From the NCBI RefSeq assembly GCF_008801695.1, contig NZ_VZPF01000061.1:1-32415 (forward strand): DNA of 32,415 bases. Reading direction: 5' to 3'. Source of the stretch: Pantoea stewartii subsp. stewartii. Its GTDB lineage: Bacteria; Pseudomonadota; Gammaproteobacteria; Enterobacterales; Enterobacteriaceae. Made by a program: the position numbers and the translations under genes. Positions 9,292-19,125 of the stretch are shown piece by piece (within the stretch, counting starts at the first letter, position 1; every line of letters begins with the position of its first letter). The notes under the pieces are model-generated. The model worked only from the letters and a program-made list of their open reading frames with translations, did no database searches and was not told the origin of the DNA.

Positions 9292-9750
9292 CTATGTCGT
9301 TTGCGGCTGTGGTGGCGTTGCCGTATTCAATTGGAAGCCAACGCTGCGATAGGCTTTATAGCGATCGCGCGCTAACTGTTTGAGCGATTCTTCATAAGGA
9401 ACGAAGTCTATCACTTCATGGAAAGCAGTAGCAAAATCTGCAAACTGCGGCAGCAGGTTGATCAGCAGGTCGCGCGGTGAATTGCCCCGACGCTGCGGCC
9501 AGGCCAGCTCGACCGGTGCGCCGTAGCGCGGGCCTTCGCCAGCCAGGTTATGTGGCACAAAGGCATTGGCAGGGCGCTGCCAGAGCGCCTCATCCAGCCG
9601 AATGGCTTGCTGCTCATCTTCACAGGCGATGAGCACTCGCTTACCGGCCCGCCAGCGTGTTTCCGCCAGATCGCATACCAGCGCTTCCACAGCGGTTAAG
9701 CCGTCGCGGGATGCATCGGTTTCCAGCACGTAGAAGGTTGCGTTTTTCAT
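9292..9750 (-). CDS. holC: DNA polymerase III subunit chi
   Basis: HolC (chi) binds psi in the clamp loader and contacts the SSB C-terminal tail, linking the replisome to SSB-coated DNA. The 152-residue protein begins [10 protein letters not shown] and has the family core [20 protein letters not shown]. It is slightly longer than E. coli chi (about 147) because of a Thr/Pro/Gln-rich tail. It sits between pepA and valS on the same strand, as in E. coli. Confidence 0.97.
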   Translation of the reverse strand: MKNATFYVLETDASRDGLTAVEALVCDLAETRWRAGKRVLIACEDEQQAIRLDEALWQRPANAFVPHNLAGEGPRYGAPVELAWPQRRGNSPRDLLINLLPQFADFATAFHEVIDFVPYEESLKQLARDRYKAYRSVGFQLNTATPPQPQTT

Positions 9751-9765
9751 CGAATTGCCTGCTAA

Positions 9766-9797
9766 AAGAAAAGCGGGGCGACATGGCGTCCACCCCG
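9766..9797 (-). terminator. Weak terminator-like hairpin between pepA and holC
   Basis: CGGGG/CCCCG arms (9774-9778 and 9793-9797) enclose a second short GAC/GTC pairing and are followed on the - strand by CTTTTCTTTT. The stem is short and the loop large, so termination would be partial at best. Confidence 0.35.
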
Positions 9798-9819
9798 GTT
9801 GGTTCGGTTGCCCGGGCGT

Positions 9820-11331
9820 TTAGTCGTCGCCGTTCAGACCTGCACGGTTCAGCAGGAACTGTGACAGCATCGGCACCGGACGGCCGGTGGCCCCTTTGGC
9901 CTTGCCGGAGCGCCACGCGGTGCCGGCGATGTCCAGGTGCGCCCAGTTATATTTGCGCGCAAAACGCGCCAGGAAGCAAGCGGCGGTAATCGCGCCGCCC
10001 GGACGGCCACCGATGTTGGCCATATCGGCAAAATTGGATTCTAGCTGTTCCTGGTACTCATCGGCCATCGGCAGGCGCCAGGCGCGGTCGCCCGACTGTT
10101 CTGACGCGCTGATTAGCTCATGGGCCAGCGGGTTGTGGTTCGACAGCAGGCCGCTGACGTGATGGCCCAGCGCGATCACGCAGGCGCCGGTCAGCGTCGC
10201 CACGTCGATGACCACTTCCGGATCAAAACGCTCGACGTAGGTCAGGGCATCGCACAGCACCAGGCGACCTTCGGCATCGGTATTCAGCACTTCAACGGTC
10301 TGGCCAGACATGGTGGTCAGCACATCGCCCGGGCGCATGGATTTGCCGTCCGGCATGTTTTCACAGCCGACCAGTACGCCCACGACGTTCAGCGGCAGGT
10401 TCAGCTCGGCGACCATGCGCATCACGCCATAAACGGATGCCGCACCGCACATGTCGTACTTCATTTCATCCATGCTGTCCGCAGGCTTAATAGAAATACC
10501 GCCGGAGTCGAAGGTCAGCCCTTTACCGACCAGCACGATGGGGCGTGCATCGGTATCCGGGTTGCCTTTGTACTCAATCACCGACATCAGGGATTCATTG
10601 TGCGAACCGGCCCCGACGGCAAGATAGGCGTTCATGCCCAGCTCTTTCATTTGCTGCTCGCCAATCACGCGGGTTGAGATGTGTTTACTGTAGGCATCCG
10701 CCAGCTGACGCGCCTGAGAAGCCAGGTAAGCCGGATTACAGATATTTGGCGGCATGTTGCCCAGATCTTTGGCCGCTTTCACGCCCGCCGCAACGGCCAG
10801 ACCGTGCTGAATCGCCCGTTCTCCGCTGGTTAACTCACGGCGGGTCGGCACGTTAAACACCAGCTTGCGCAAAGGACGGCGCGGTTCGGCTTTGTTGCTC
10901 TTCAACTGGTCGAAGTTATACAGCGCCTCTTTAGAGGTTTCGACAGCCTGACGCACTTTCCAGTAGGTGTTGCGCCCTTTGACGTGCAGTTCGGTCAGGA
11001 AGCACACGGCTTCCATCGAGCCGGTGTCATTCAGCGTGTTAATGGTTTTCTGAATCACCTGCTTGTACTGACGCTCATCCAGCTCGCGCTCTTTGCCGCA
11101 GCCAATCAGCAAAATACGTTCTGACAGGATATTCGGCACATGATGCAGCAGCAGCGTCTGACCCACTTTACCTTCCAGCTCACCGCGGCGCAGCAGGGCG
11201 CTGATATAGCCATCGCTGATTTTATCCAGCTGCTCGGCAATCGGTGACAGACGGCGCGGTTCGAAAACACCAACTACAGTGCATGCACTGCGCTGTTTTT
11301 CCGGACTACCGCTTTTTACACTGAACTCCAT
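9820..11331 (-). CDS. pepA: Leucyl aminopeptidase (aminopeptidase A/I)
   Basis: PepA is a hexameric dizinc aminopeptidase of family M17. In E. coli it also binds DNA as XerA, in cer/psi site-specific recombination and carAB control. The 503-residue length equals E. coli. Metal and catalytic motifs are [14 protein letters not shown] (with the Lys and Asp ligands) and the M17 signature [15 protein letters not shown] precedes the ATG by 4 nt. It is divergent from lptF across a 268-nt gap. Confidence 0.98.
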   Translation of the reverse strand: MEFSVKSGSPEKQRSACTVVGVFEPRRLSPIAEQLDKISDGYISALLRRGELEGKVGQTLLLHHVPNILSERILLIGCGKERELDERQYKQVIQKTINTLNDTGSMEAVCFLTELHVKGRNTYWKVRQAVETSKEALYNFDQLKSNKAEPRRPLRKLVFNVPTRRELTSGERAIQHGLAVAAGVKAAKDLGNMPPNICNPAYLASQARQLADAYSKHISTRVIGEQQMKELGMNAYLAVGAGSHNESLMSVIEYKGNPDTDARPIVLVGKGLTFDSGGISIKPADSMDEMKYDMCGAASVYGVMRMVAELNLPLNVVGVLVGCENMPDGKSMRPGDVLTTMSGQTVEVLNTDAEGRLVLCDALTYVERFDPEVVIDVATLTGACVIALGHHVSGLLSNHNPLAHELISASEQSGDRAWRLPMADEYQEQLESNFADMANIGGRPGGAITAACFLARFARKYNWAHLDIAGTAWRSGKAKGATGRPVPMLSQFLLNRAGLNGDD

Positions 11332-11599
11332 GCACTCTCCTGAATCTTAAAGACAACAGCCGTAGCTGCCGCTAGAATGTAGCGCATTCATGACTCATTT
11401 ATTAATCGGTGCAACATGCTAGCATGCTGTCGACGGTCGTAATGAATCAGGGTGACAACGTGTTGTTTTTTCACCACCCACATGCAATTCGTATACATTT
11501 TTAGCGCTGGCTTCGGCCATTTATGAAGAAAAATGGCTAATAAGCGTTGAAATTAGCGATTTTCCTGCAAAAAGACAAGTTTTCACAGGCGTATTAAGC
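11332..11599 (+). promoter_or_regulatory. Divergent control region of pepA and lptFG
   Basis: This 268-nt AT-rich gap holds no gene. For lptF a TATACA (near 11492) stands 16 nt after TTCACC, a weak sigma-70 match. For pepA a TACATT box lies on the - strand near 11380. CATGCTAGCATG around 11417-11428 is a 12-bp perfect palindrome of unknown role. Confidence 0.4.
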
Positions 11600-12700
11600 G
11601 TGATCATTATTAGATATCTGGTTCGGGAAACGCTCAAAAGCCAGCTGGCTATCCTGTTTATCCTGTTGTTGATCTTCTTCTGCCAGAAGTTGGTCAGGAT
11701 TTTAGGGGCTGCGGTGGATGGCGAAGTGCCGACAAACCTTGTTCTGACGCTGTTAGGACTCGGTGTGCCTGAAATGGCGCAACTTATTCTGCCCCTTAGC
11801 CTGTTTCTGGCGATTTTAATGACGCTGGGAAGGCTGTATACGGAAAGTGAAATCACCGTGATGCACGCCTGCGGGCTGAGCAAAGCGGTGCTGGTTAAAG
11901 CGGCGATGATTCTGATGCTGTTCACGTCGATTGTGGCCGCGATTAACGTCATCTGGCTCGGCCCCTGGTCGTCACGTTATCAGGATCAGGTTACGCAAAA
12001 CGCCAAGGCCAACCCCGGCGCAGCGGCCATGGCGGCCGGGCAGTTCCAGACCTCCAGCGACGGCAATAATGTGTTGTTCGTGGAAGACGTAAAAGGCAAC
12101 CATTTCGGCCATGTTTTCCTGGCGCAGCTACGGCCAAAAGGCAATGCCCGCCCGTCCGTCGTGCTGGCCGACAGCGGCCATATGCAACAGGAAAAAGACG
12201 GTTCGCAGATCGTCACCCTGGATAAAGGTACTCGCTTTGAGGGCACAGCGTTGTTACGTGATTTCCGCATTACGGATTTCATCAACTACCAGGCCTATAT
12301 AGGCTATAAACAGGCGACGCTGGATCCTAACGATGTGGATCAGGCTCCCCTGAGTACGCTCTACGCTAACAACACGCCGGAATTTAAGGCCGAGTTTCAC
12401 TGGCGTCTGACGCTGGTGTTCTCTGTGCTGGTGATGGCCCTGATGGTGGTACCACTCAGCGTAGTCAATCCACGTCAGGGGCGCGTACTGTCCATGCTGC
12501 CCGCCATGCTGCTGTACCTGATCTTCTTCCTGCTGCAGAGTTCGTTGCGTTCAAGTGGAGCCAAAGGCCGCCTGGATCCGGCCATCTGGATGTGGGTGGT
12601 TAACCTCAGCTACCTGGCGTTAGCGATTGTGCTTAACCTGTGGGATACGGTGCCTGCGCGCCGGATTCGCGCGCGCTTTTCACGCGGAGGATCGATCTGA
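11600..12700 (+). CDS. lptF: Lipopolysaccharide export permease LptF
   Basis: LptF is one of the two inner-membrane subunits of the LptB2FGC ABC transporter, which extracts LPS and feeds it to the LptA bridge. The 366-residue protein has six predicted membrane segments (three N-terminal, three C-terminal) flanking a periplasmic beta-jellyroll domain (about 110-260). It starts with GTG (N-terminus MIIIRYLVRETLKSQ, as in E. coli) after a weak ribosome binding site. Its TGA overlaps the lptG ATG by one base, so the pair is translationally coupled. Confidence 0.98.
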   Translation: MIIIRYLVRETLKSQLAILFILLLIFFCQKLVRILGAAVDGEVPTNLVLTLLGLGVPEMAQLILPLSLFLAILMTLGRLYTESEITVMHACGLSKAVLVKAAMILMLFTSIVAAINVIWLGPWSSRYQDQVTQNAKANPGAAAMAAGQFQTSSDGNNVLFVEDVKGNHFGHVFLAQLRPKGNARPSVVLADSGHMQQEKDGSQIVTLDKGTRFEGTALLRDFRITDFINYQAYIGYKQATLDPNDVDQAPLSTLYANNTPEFKAEFHWRLTLVFSVLVMALMVVPLSVVNPRQGRVLSMLPAMLLYLIFFLLQSSLRSSGAKGRLDPAIWMWVVNLSYLALAIVLNLWDTVPARRIRARFSRGGSI

Positions 12701-13776
12701 TGTTTCGCGTTCTTGATCGCTACATTGGTAAAACCATCTTTAATACTATTCTGCTCACGCTGTTTATGCTGGTCTCGCTGTCCGGCATCATCAAGTTCGT
12801 CGATCAGTTGCGTAAGACCGGGCAGGGTGCATACAGCGCGCTGGATGCGGGCTACTACACCTTGCTGAGCGTGCCAAAAGATATCGAAATCTTCTTCCCG
12901 ATGGCCGCCCTGTTAGGCGCATTGCTGGGACTGGGAACGCTGGCGCAGCGCAGTGAGCTGGTCGTGATGCAGGCGGCGGGTTTTACCCGCATGCAGGTGG
13001 CGCTGTCGGTGATGAAAACGGCGATTCCGCTGGTCCTGTTGACCATGGCTATCGGCGAGTTCGTTGCCCCGCAGGGCGAGCAGATGGCGCGTAATTTCCG
13101 CGCGCAGCAGCTCTACGGCGGCGCGCTGGTTTCAACACAAAACGGTCTGTGGGCAAAAGACGGCAACAGCTTTATCTACATTGAGCGCATTAAAGGCGAC
13201 GATGAGATCGATGGCGTCAGTATTTATAACTTCAACGACGCGCGCCGCTTAGAGAATGTCCGCTACGCGGCCTCGGCCAAATGGGATAAAGACAAAAAGC
13301 TGTGGGTGCTGTCGCAGGTGGATGAATCGAACCTCACCGATCCCAAACAAATTACCGGCTCACAAAGCCTGGGCGGCGAGTGGAAAACAAACCTGACGCC
13401 TGACAAGCTGGGCGTGGTGGCGCTGGATCCGGATGCGCTCTCGATTAGCGGCCTTTACGATTACAGTAAATACCTGAAGCAGAGCGGCCAGGAATCGGGT
13501 CGTTACCGCTTGAACATGTGGAGCAAGATCTTCCAGCCGCTGTCAGTTGCGGTGATGATGCTGATGGCGCTGTCGTTTATCTTCGGCCCCCTGCGCAGCG
13601 TTTCAATGGGCGTTCGCGTGGTGACCGGCATCAGCTTCGGCTTTCTGTTCTATGTGCTGGACCAGATTTTCGGCCCGCTCAGCCTGGTCTACGGCCTGCC
13701 GCCGATTTTCGGCGCGATACTGCCAAGCTTCGTCTTCTTTGCCATCAGTCTGTTTATGCTGGTAAAACGGCGCTAA
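12700..13776 (+). CDS. lptG: Lipopolysaccharide export permease LptG
   Basis: LptG is the second transmembrane partner of LptF in LPS export. The 358-residue protein starts at the ATG of the TGATG junction with lptF; GGAGG lies 8 nt upstream. In-frame extension to 12640 would run inside lptF and is rejected. It has the same topology as LptF: TM1-3, a periplasmic domain with TNLTPDKLGVVALDPDALSISGL, then TM4-6. E. coli LptG has 360 residues. A strong terminator follows. Confidence 0.98.
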   Translation: MFRVLDRYIGKTIFNTILLTLFMLVSLSGIIKFVDQLRKTGQGAYSALDAGYYTLLSVPKDIEIFFPMAALLGALLGLGTLAQRSELVVMQAAGFTRMQVALSVMKTAIPLVLLTMAIGEFVAPQGEQMARNFRAQQLYGGALVSTQNGLWAKDGNSFIYIERIKGDDEIDGVSIYNFNDARRLENVRYAASAKWDKDKKLWVLSQVDESNLTDPKQITGSQSLGGEWKTNLTPDKLGVVALDPDALSISGLYDYSKYLKQSGQESGRYRLNMWSKIFQPLSVAVMMLMALSFIFGPLRSVSMGVRVVTGISFGFLFYVLDQIFGPLSLVYGLPPIFGAILPSFVFFAISLFMLVKRR

Positions 13777-13790
13777 TCGCCTGCCGTGAA

Positions 13791-13817
13791 AAAGGCCGCC
13801 TTTCGGGCGGCCTTTTT
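13791..13817 (+). terminator. lptFG terminator
   Basis: AAAGGCCGCC and GGCGGCCTTT form a stem with a 5-nt TTTCG loop, followed by TTTTT on the + strand, 15 nt after the lptG stop. An A-run on the left lets it act on the opposite strand as well. Confidence 0.88.
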
Positions 13818-13839
13818 GTTTGCAGCTACTACGCATCGT

Positions 13840-14193
13840 TCAGTCATCCAACAGCCTGATGCATTCCCCAGGCACCCAGCCGCACTCGCCCGATGCGCGT
13901 TCAGCCCAGTACCAGTCGTTCAGCGATGTCGTTACGCTCACCTGCTCACCGGGACTGACCGTCAGTTCCTGCGCACTGTAGGTTTGCCGACAGATAACCT
14001 GATTTGGACTACGTAGCGAAAAGTATTGCTGAGGTGCCCAGCCTGCTTTTCCACCGGGCAAAATTATCCACAGCCAGCCTCGCCATGCCAGATCACAGTG
14101 GCTGACCACCGCGACGTCGCCTGCCTCCACGAAAAGGGGATCCGGATATGCAGACACATAACGCTTTATCACGCATGCTCGCCGTCTCATCAT
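13840..14193 (-). CDS. Protein with two variant SH3-like repeats
   Basis: A 117-residue cytoplasmic protein without signal peptide. Two SH3-like repeats can be seen: residues about 8-55 end in WIILPGGKAGWAPQQYF, and about 60-115 end in WYWAERASGECGWVPGECI. The WV/WAP at each end is the typical SH3 strand. Such proteins bind peptides or act as scaffolds; the partner here is unknown. ATG 14193 is chosen because AGAGAG lies just upstream. In-frame extension to 14376 adds residues without homology-like features. A TATAAT (14222-14227, - strand) could be its -10 box. Confidence 0.75.
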   Translation of the reverse strand: MMRRRACVIKRYVSAYPDPLFVEAGDVAVVSHCDLAWRGWLWIILPGGKAGWAPQQYFSLRSPNQVICRQTYSAQELTVSPGEQVSVTTSLNDWYWAERASGECGWVPGECIRLLDD

Positions 14194-14383
14194 GTTCTCT
14201 CTGGCCTGAAACACCGCAATCATTATAGATGGGAAATCCCTGATGGCTTTTACGTCGATATCAGGCCGTGTCGGCGCAGCGTAAAGGCGGAAAGGTTTGA
14301 AGTGAAAAAGCCCGCCGTGCAGGAAAAGATTAAGCCTCAGGAAAGCGGGGCTGACGCCGCTCCGCGCATGCATCATCTCTTCA

Positions 14384-15493
14384 TCACGTCATCCAGTCGT
14401 GAATCAACGCACCATACAGCACCTCCGCTTCCGCTAACCGGCTCAGCAGACAGTGTTCATCGGTCTGGTGCGCCATCGACGGCTCGCCGGGGCCGAGGAT
14501 AATACAGGGCGGATTGCCCAGCGCGGGCAGCAGCAAGGACGCATCGGTGAAGTAGGGCACAATGCGCGGTGTCAGCGGGGCATTATGTAACGGCTGGCAG
14601 TGCTGATAAACCGACTGAATCCAGGCCTGATTGTCTTCGCTCAGCACCGCGGGCAGATCCACCAGCGTGGTCACCGTTACGCTGTCGCCCAGTAACGTTG
14701 TGAGCTGCTGACGAATGGTGGCGTGCTGCAGATTGGGGGCGCTGCGGATATCCACGTCAAACTGCGTGTGATCGGGCACGGAGTTAATGTTCAGGCCGCC
14801 CACGATGCGGCCGACGTTGAGGGTCGGCTGCTTCATCAGCGGATGCGGCGCGCCGGGTGAGAAATGCTGAATTTTGCCCAGCGCGTCCGCCGCCAGATAA
14901 ATGGCATTGATACCCAGCTCCGGCATCGCGCCGTGGGCCGTTTTGCCCCGGGTTTCACAGCGCAGCCAGAGTGCGCCTTTGTGGCCGATAACCGGATAGT
15001 TGGCGGTGGGCTCGCCGACGATCAACGCGCCCACTTCGGGCAGGTCAACGCTGTCGATCAGCGCCCGCGCACCATCGCAGCCTGTTTCTTCGCCGCCGGT
15101 AATCAACATCACCACGCCGGAACCCTGTCGAATCGCCTGCTGGTGCGTAACGCAGGCGACGGCAAAGGCTGCAACGGCGGCCTTCATATCACTCGAACCG
15201 CGCCCATACAGTTTATCCCCGACGATTTCACCGAACGGGTCGTGCTGCCAGTCGGCATTGCCGAGCGGAACCGTATCCAGATGGCCGGTAAATCCCAGCT
15301 GCGGTCCGGGCTGCCGGCCAGGCAGGCTGGCCATCAGGTTCAGGCGGTTTTCGCCGAAGGTGGACAGGGTGACGTCAAAGCCCCGTTCCGCCAGCCAGTC
15401 CGCCAGAAAGTGCATGCAGGCTGCTTCGTTGCCCGGCGGATTAATGGTGTCAAAGCGCAACAGCTGCTGCGCCAGTGTCTGGCTCTCGCTCAT
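14384..15493 (-). CDS. M20-family amidohydrolase (ArgE/DapE-like deacylase)
   Basis: A 369-residue dizinc hydrolase of family M20. Visible ligands are H71 and D73 (GHLDTVP), D102 (GRGSSDMK), the catalytic E135 and ligand E136 (GGEETG), E161 (GEPT) and the C-terminal His of TDEHC. Family members remove acetyl, succinyl or carbamoyl groups from amino acids. The start at 15493 is chosen because its ATG overlaps the stop of the preceding gene (TGATG), indicating coupling; the longer in-frame start at 15553 would run inside that gene. Although it resembles ArgE, its place as the last gene of a LacI-controlled sugar-type operon argues for a catabolic deacylase rather than arginine synthesis. Exact substrate unknown. 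Confidence 0.85.
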   Translation of the reverse strand: MSESQTLAQQLLRFDTINPPGNEAACMHFLADWLAERGFDVTLSTFGENRLNLMASLPGRQPGPQLGFTGHLDTVPLGNADWQHDPFGEIVGDKLYGRGSSDMKAAVAAFAVACVTHQQAIRQGSGVVMLITGGEETGCDGARALIDSVDLPEVGALIVGEPTANYPVIGHKGALWLRCETRGKTAHGAMPELGINAIYLAADALGKIQHFSPGAPHPLMKQPTLNVGRIVGGLNINSVPDHTQFDVDIRSAPNLQHATIRQQLTTLLGDSVTVTTLVDLPAVLSEDNQAWIQSVYQHCQPLHNAPLTPRIVPYFTDASLLLPALGNPPCIILGPGEPSMAHQTDEHCLLSRLAEAEVLYGALIHDWMT

Positions 15494-16248
15494 CAGCCGC
15501 GCACCGTTAACCAGTCCAGGCAGTTGATCCACAGCTGGCGATAACCCGGCCACTGAGCAAATTCCTGCGGCAGCCAGTGGGCAGACATATCGCTGGTCCA
15601 GACCAGCGAGCGGCCCTGTTGATATTCGCGCACCGCCAGCAGCGGATGTGACGTTCCGGCAATGGTCGCCAGCAGTTTACCTTCCGGGTGCATTTCCACT
15701 TCGTTATAGCCCAGTAACCATGGCCAGTCGCCCGGCATATCGGTAAACAGCGCGTGAGATTCGGTCACGCTGGGATAGGCCCCTTCGGGCGTTTCGATGC
15801 GGTCATCCCAGGCCAGGCAGCGCACCGGCAGCACCTTCTCGACCGCCGTGTTGTGATAGCGCGCGCCGCCGTTGATGCCCTGAAAACTGAAGTAGCCGCC
15901 AATCATCATCAGCGCGCCGCCCGCCGCCACGTAATCGTGGATCAGCGTCAGGCGGTTTGCCGTGCGCTGGCTCTTCAGCCAGGTATCCGGGTGCAGCAGC
16001 AACGTATTGGCGCCGATGTCGGACAGAATAATCGCATCCCACTGCTGAAGCCCGGCAGGCGTCAGCGGAAACTCGGTCGCGGCGGCATGGGCGGGCATGT
16101 AGGTAATGGCATAATCACTGTCGGCCAGCGCCGCCATAAAGTCGGTTGCGCCATTGTGCCAGGTGGCGGTGGCAAACTGATCGAAGCCTTTGACGTGAAC
16201 GGATGTGCTTGTCCAGGATTCCCCGACCAGTAAAATTTTCTTCTGCAT
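15493..16248 (-). CDS. Amidotransferase-fold (GATase1-like) protein without nucleophile Cys
   Basis: A 251-residue cytoplasmic protein starting MQKKILLVGESW. It has the Rossmann-like pattern of class I glutamine-amidotransferase-like/ThuA-like proteins: LLVGESW, WDAIILSDIG, and YVAAGGALMMIGGYFSFQG where the nucleophile elbow would be. That elbow has no Cys, so amidotransferase activity is unlikely. The protein probably has a non-hydrolytic or ThuA-like role in sugar metabolism. It lies 12 nt behind the phosphotriesterase-family gene and overlaps the M20 gene by one base, so all three are one translational unit. Confidence 0.75.
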   Translation of the reverse strand: MQKKILLVGESWTSTSVHVKGFDQFATATWHNGATDFMAALADSDYAITYMPAHAAATEFPLTPAGLQQWDAIILSDIGANTLLLHPDTWLKSQRTANRLTLIHDYVAAGGALMMIGGYFSFQGINGGARYHNTAVEKVLPVRCLAWDDRIETPEGAYPSVTESHALFTDMPGDWPWLLGYNEVEMHPEGKLLATIAGTSHPLLAVREYQQGRSLVWTSDMSAHWLPQEFAQWPGYRQLWINCLDWLTVRG

Positions 16249-16260
16249 TACGCTTCTCCC

Positions 16261-17340
16261 TTACCCACCAAAAACGCGCTGTGGGTTAGCAATCAGTAAG
16301 GTTTCAAGTTGTTCGCCGCTGACGCCGTGGCGTTTCAGGCGCGGGACAAAATGTTTAAGGATGTAGCCATAGCCGTGACCGCCGTAGCGGGTCAGCATGG
16401 TTTTCAGGAACACGTCCTGCGATAACAAAATCTGTTCGATAAAGCCGTCATCGATCAGCTCGCGAATGGCGCGGGCATTCTCTTCATCGGATGGTGACTG
16501 CGCGGACTCATCGGCGTAGTAATAGCTCATGCCGATCATGTCGTATTCCAGAAAGGCGCCGCGCTGCGCCAGGTCGCGCTGGTAGCGCTTATCGGCAAAG
16601 CTGGGGTTCATATGGCACAGCACCACGTGACGCAGGTCAGCGCCTTCTTCTTCCAGAATATCCAGCACCCGATGGCCTAATCGCTCCCAGCCGGGCAGAT
16701 GCACCTCAACCGGCATCCGTGTCGCGGCACTGGCGCGGCCCGCGGCCCGCAGGGATTTCTCCTCGTTGGGAGTAAAGCGGCTGGAGACGCCGATTTCGCC
16801 GATCAAACCGGCCAGCACCTCGGGTTTCTCTTCCCGGCCGCCCAGGTCGTAAATCAGCTTGTCAGCGAGCGCTTCGATGCTGATCGTTTTGACCCAGTCC
16901 GGATGAGATGGCTCCAGATACAGCCCGGTGCTCATAATGATGTTCAGTCCGGTCAGGCGCGCGATGCGCTGCAGCGCTTTCGGGTCACGGCCAATGCCGA
17001 TATTGGTGGGATCCACCACCGTCTCGCCGCCCAGTGCCCGAAACTTCATCAGCTCTTCAATCGCCAAATCCACATCAAACAGCTGACAGTTATCGCGGCT
17101 GATCAGCGGGTTAAGCGACAGCTCGCCCAGGTTTTCGATGCTGACCGGCATTTCCGCCAGGTGACGATCGCCACAGCAGCAGGGCGGCACCCACTTGCCG
17201 GAGGCATCCAGCAGAATATGTTCGTGCATCAGCGTCACGCCCATTTCACTCACCGGTAGCGGACCGAGTACGGTCATCACATAGCCGCTGTTGATGCCCA
17301 GCGGCAGCGGATCGGGATGGCGAAAAATAGAATGTTTCAT
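16261..17340 (-). CDS. Phosphotriesterase-family metal hydrolase (probable lactonase)
   Basis: A 359-residue TIM-barrel hydrolase of the phosphotriesterase homology (Php) group. Metal ligands visible are HEH (39-41), the Glu of LIGEIGVS that replaces the carboxylated Lys of true phosphotriesterases, His in VEVHLPG, His in VLCHMNPS and Asp in LLSQDV. Enzymes with the bridging Glu or Lys in this group are often sugar or acyl lactonases; true organophosphate activity is not implied. ATG 17340 is preferred over TTG 17343; AAGGATAG precedes it. It starts 3 nt after the permease stop, which supports action on the imported solute. Confidence 0.88.
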   Translation of the reverse strand: MKHSIFRHPDPLPLGINSGYVMTVLGPLPVSEMGVTLMHEHILLDASGKWVPPCCCGDRHLAEMPVSIENLGELSLNPLISRDNCQLFDVDLAIEELMKFRALGGETVVDPTNIGIGRDPKALQRIARLTGLNIIMSTGLYLEPSHPDWVKTISIEALADKLIYDLGGREEKPEVLAGLIGEIGVSSRFTPNEEKSLRAAGRASAATRMPVEVHLPGWERLGHRVLDILEEEGADLRHVVLCHMNPSFADKRYQRDLAQRGAFLEYDMIGMSYYYADESAQSPSDEENARAIRELIDDGFIEQILLSQDVFLKTMLTRYGGHGYGYILKHFVPRLKRHGVSGEQLETLLIANPQRVFGG

Positions 17341-17343
17341 CAA

Positions 17344-18354
17344 CTATCCTTTCGCCGCCGATCGCGTCGGGTTGAGAATGCGGGTGTTCAGCCAGATGGC
17401 CAGCAAAATAATCGTACCGGTGGCGATCTGCGTATAAAACGGGGAGATATGCGACAAAATCAGGCCGTTCTGGATGATAGCAATCGACAGCGCGCCGAGC
17501 AGCGTGCCGATAACGGTACCGAAACCACCGAACAGGCTGGTACTGCCCAGCACCACCGCAGCGATAACCTGTAACTCGAAGCCTTCGCCCTGGTTGGAGG
17601 AGCCGCTGCCCAGACGCGCAGTGATGATCATGCCCGCCAGCGCCGCCGCCATGCCGCTGATGATGTAGACCTTCATGGTCACGGCTTTGGTGTTAATCCC
17701 GCTCCGGCGCGCGCCTTCCGCATTCGCGCCAATCGCCGTGACATAGCGACCAAAGCGCATATGATTCAGCACGATATGGCCGACGATCAGCACCACGATG
17801 CCGATCAGCGCGGGCATCGGCACGCCCAGTACCCAGGCGCGGCCCATAAAAGCGAACGGGCTGTCGGCAGGGATGGGAATGGAATAGCCCTGCGTAATCA
17901 GCAGCGCCACGCCGCGCACCACCGCCAGCGTCGCCAGCGTGACGATAAAGGCCGGAATGCCTTCATAGGCGATAAAGAAGCCGTTGATGGCTCCTACCAG
18001 CGCGCCCAGCAGCAGGCCACCCAGCAACACCACCGGCCAGGGCAGGCCCCAGTTATTCAGCGCGATAGCGGACAACGCGCCGACCAGCGCCAGCGTCGAT
18101 CCTACGGAAAGATCGATGCCGCCCGTGGTGATCACCAGCGTCATCGCCGTGGCGACGATCAGCAGCGGCGCGCTCTGGCGAATGATATTCAGCCAGTTAG
18201 CACTGCTGAGAAAGTTGCCGGTGATCAGGGAGAACACCACGCAGCAGAACACAAAAAACAGCGCGATGCTCACCACGCCAGAGTGGTTGTGCAGCAGGCG
18301 GCGCGGCAACGAGTGTTGCGCCATACGGGAACTGCTCAGATTCATAATAGTCAT
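17344..18354 (-). CDS. Sugar ABC transporter permease, RbsC family
   Basis: A 336-residue inner-membrane protein with about eight to nine hydrophobic segments and the RbsC/BPD_transp_2 signatures TTGGIDLSVGS, IPAFIVTLATL, GRYVTAIGANAEGARRSGI and VLGSTSLFGG. It forms the homodimeric channel of a carbohydrate uptake ABC transporter. The start at 18354 follows GAGG; the longer frame to 18405 overlaps the upstream ATPase stop and lacks a ribosome binding site. It sits 13 nt behind the truncated ATPase gene and should pair with it and with the binding protein at 20470. The gene itself is intact. Confidence 0.93.
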   Translation of the reverse strand: MTIMNLSSSRMAQHSLPRRLLHNHSGVVSIALFFVFCCVVFSLITGNFLSSANWLNIIRQSAPLLIVATAMTLVITTGGIDLSVGSTLALVGALSAIALNNWGLPWPVVLLGGLLLGALVGAINGFFIAYEGIPAFIVTLATLAVVRGVALLITQGYSIPIPADSPFAFMGRAWVLGVPMPALIGIVVLIVGHIVLNHMRFGRYVTAIGANAEGARRSGINTKAVTMKVYIISGMAAALAGMIITARLGSGSSNQGEGFELQVIAAVVLGSTSLFGGFGTVIGTLLGALSIAIIQNGLILSHISPFYTQIATGTIILLAIWLNTRILNPTRSAAKG

Positions 18355-18367
18355 CCTGTTACCTCGC

Positions 18368-19012
<645 letters not shown>

Positions 19013-19034
19013 AACATTTAAATGTTAATTTCAG

Positions 19035-19056
19035 GTAAACCGGTTTACTCACTATA
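19035..19056 (-). promoter_or_regulatory. Operon promoter -10 with LacI-type operator
   Basis: GTAAACCGGTTTAC (19035-19048) is a perfect 14-bp palindrome with a central CG, the typical form of LacI/GalR-family operators. It lies immediately downstream of TATAGT (19051-19056, - strand), i.e. at the transcription start, where repressor binding would block initiation. No good -35 is seen; TTTCACA upstream could be half of a CRP site. The regulator gene ends only 70 nt away, making it the natural ligand. Confidence 0.75.
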
Positions 19057-19125
19057 ACGCTGTGAAATTAAAAAGCGCGTTATTTGCGCTAAAACTGTGC
19101 ACTTTTGCGCCATTTTGGGACGTTG

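Noticed and set aside
7988..9352. 454-codon open frame on the + strand
   Set aside because: It lies entirely opposite valS and the end of holC. It has no family motifs and comes from the codon bias of the real - strand genes.
14384..15493. Biosynthetic ArgE (acetylornithine deacetylase)
   Set aside because: It is the terminal gene of a transport operon and has no ARG box. General M20 motifs alone do not support argE.
16261..17340. True organophosphate-degrading phosphotriesterase
   Set aside because: The bridging residue is Glu instead of carboxylated Lys, and the context is a sugar-type operon. Lactonase or related hydrolase activity is more likely.
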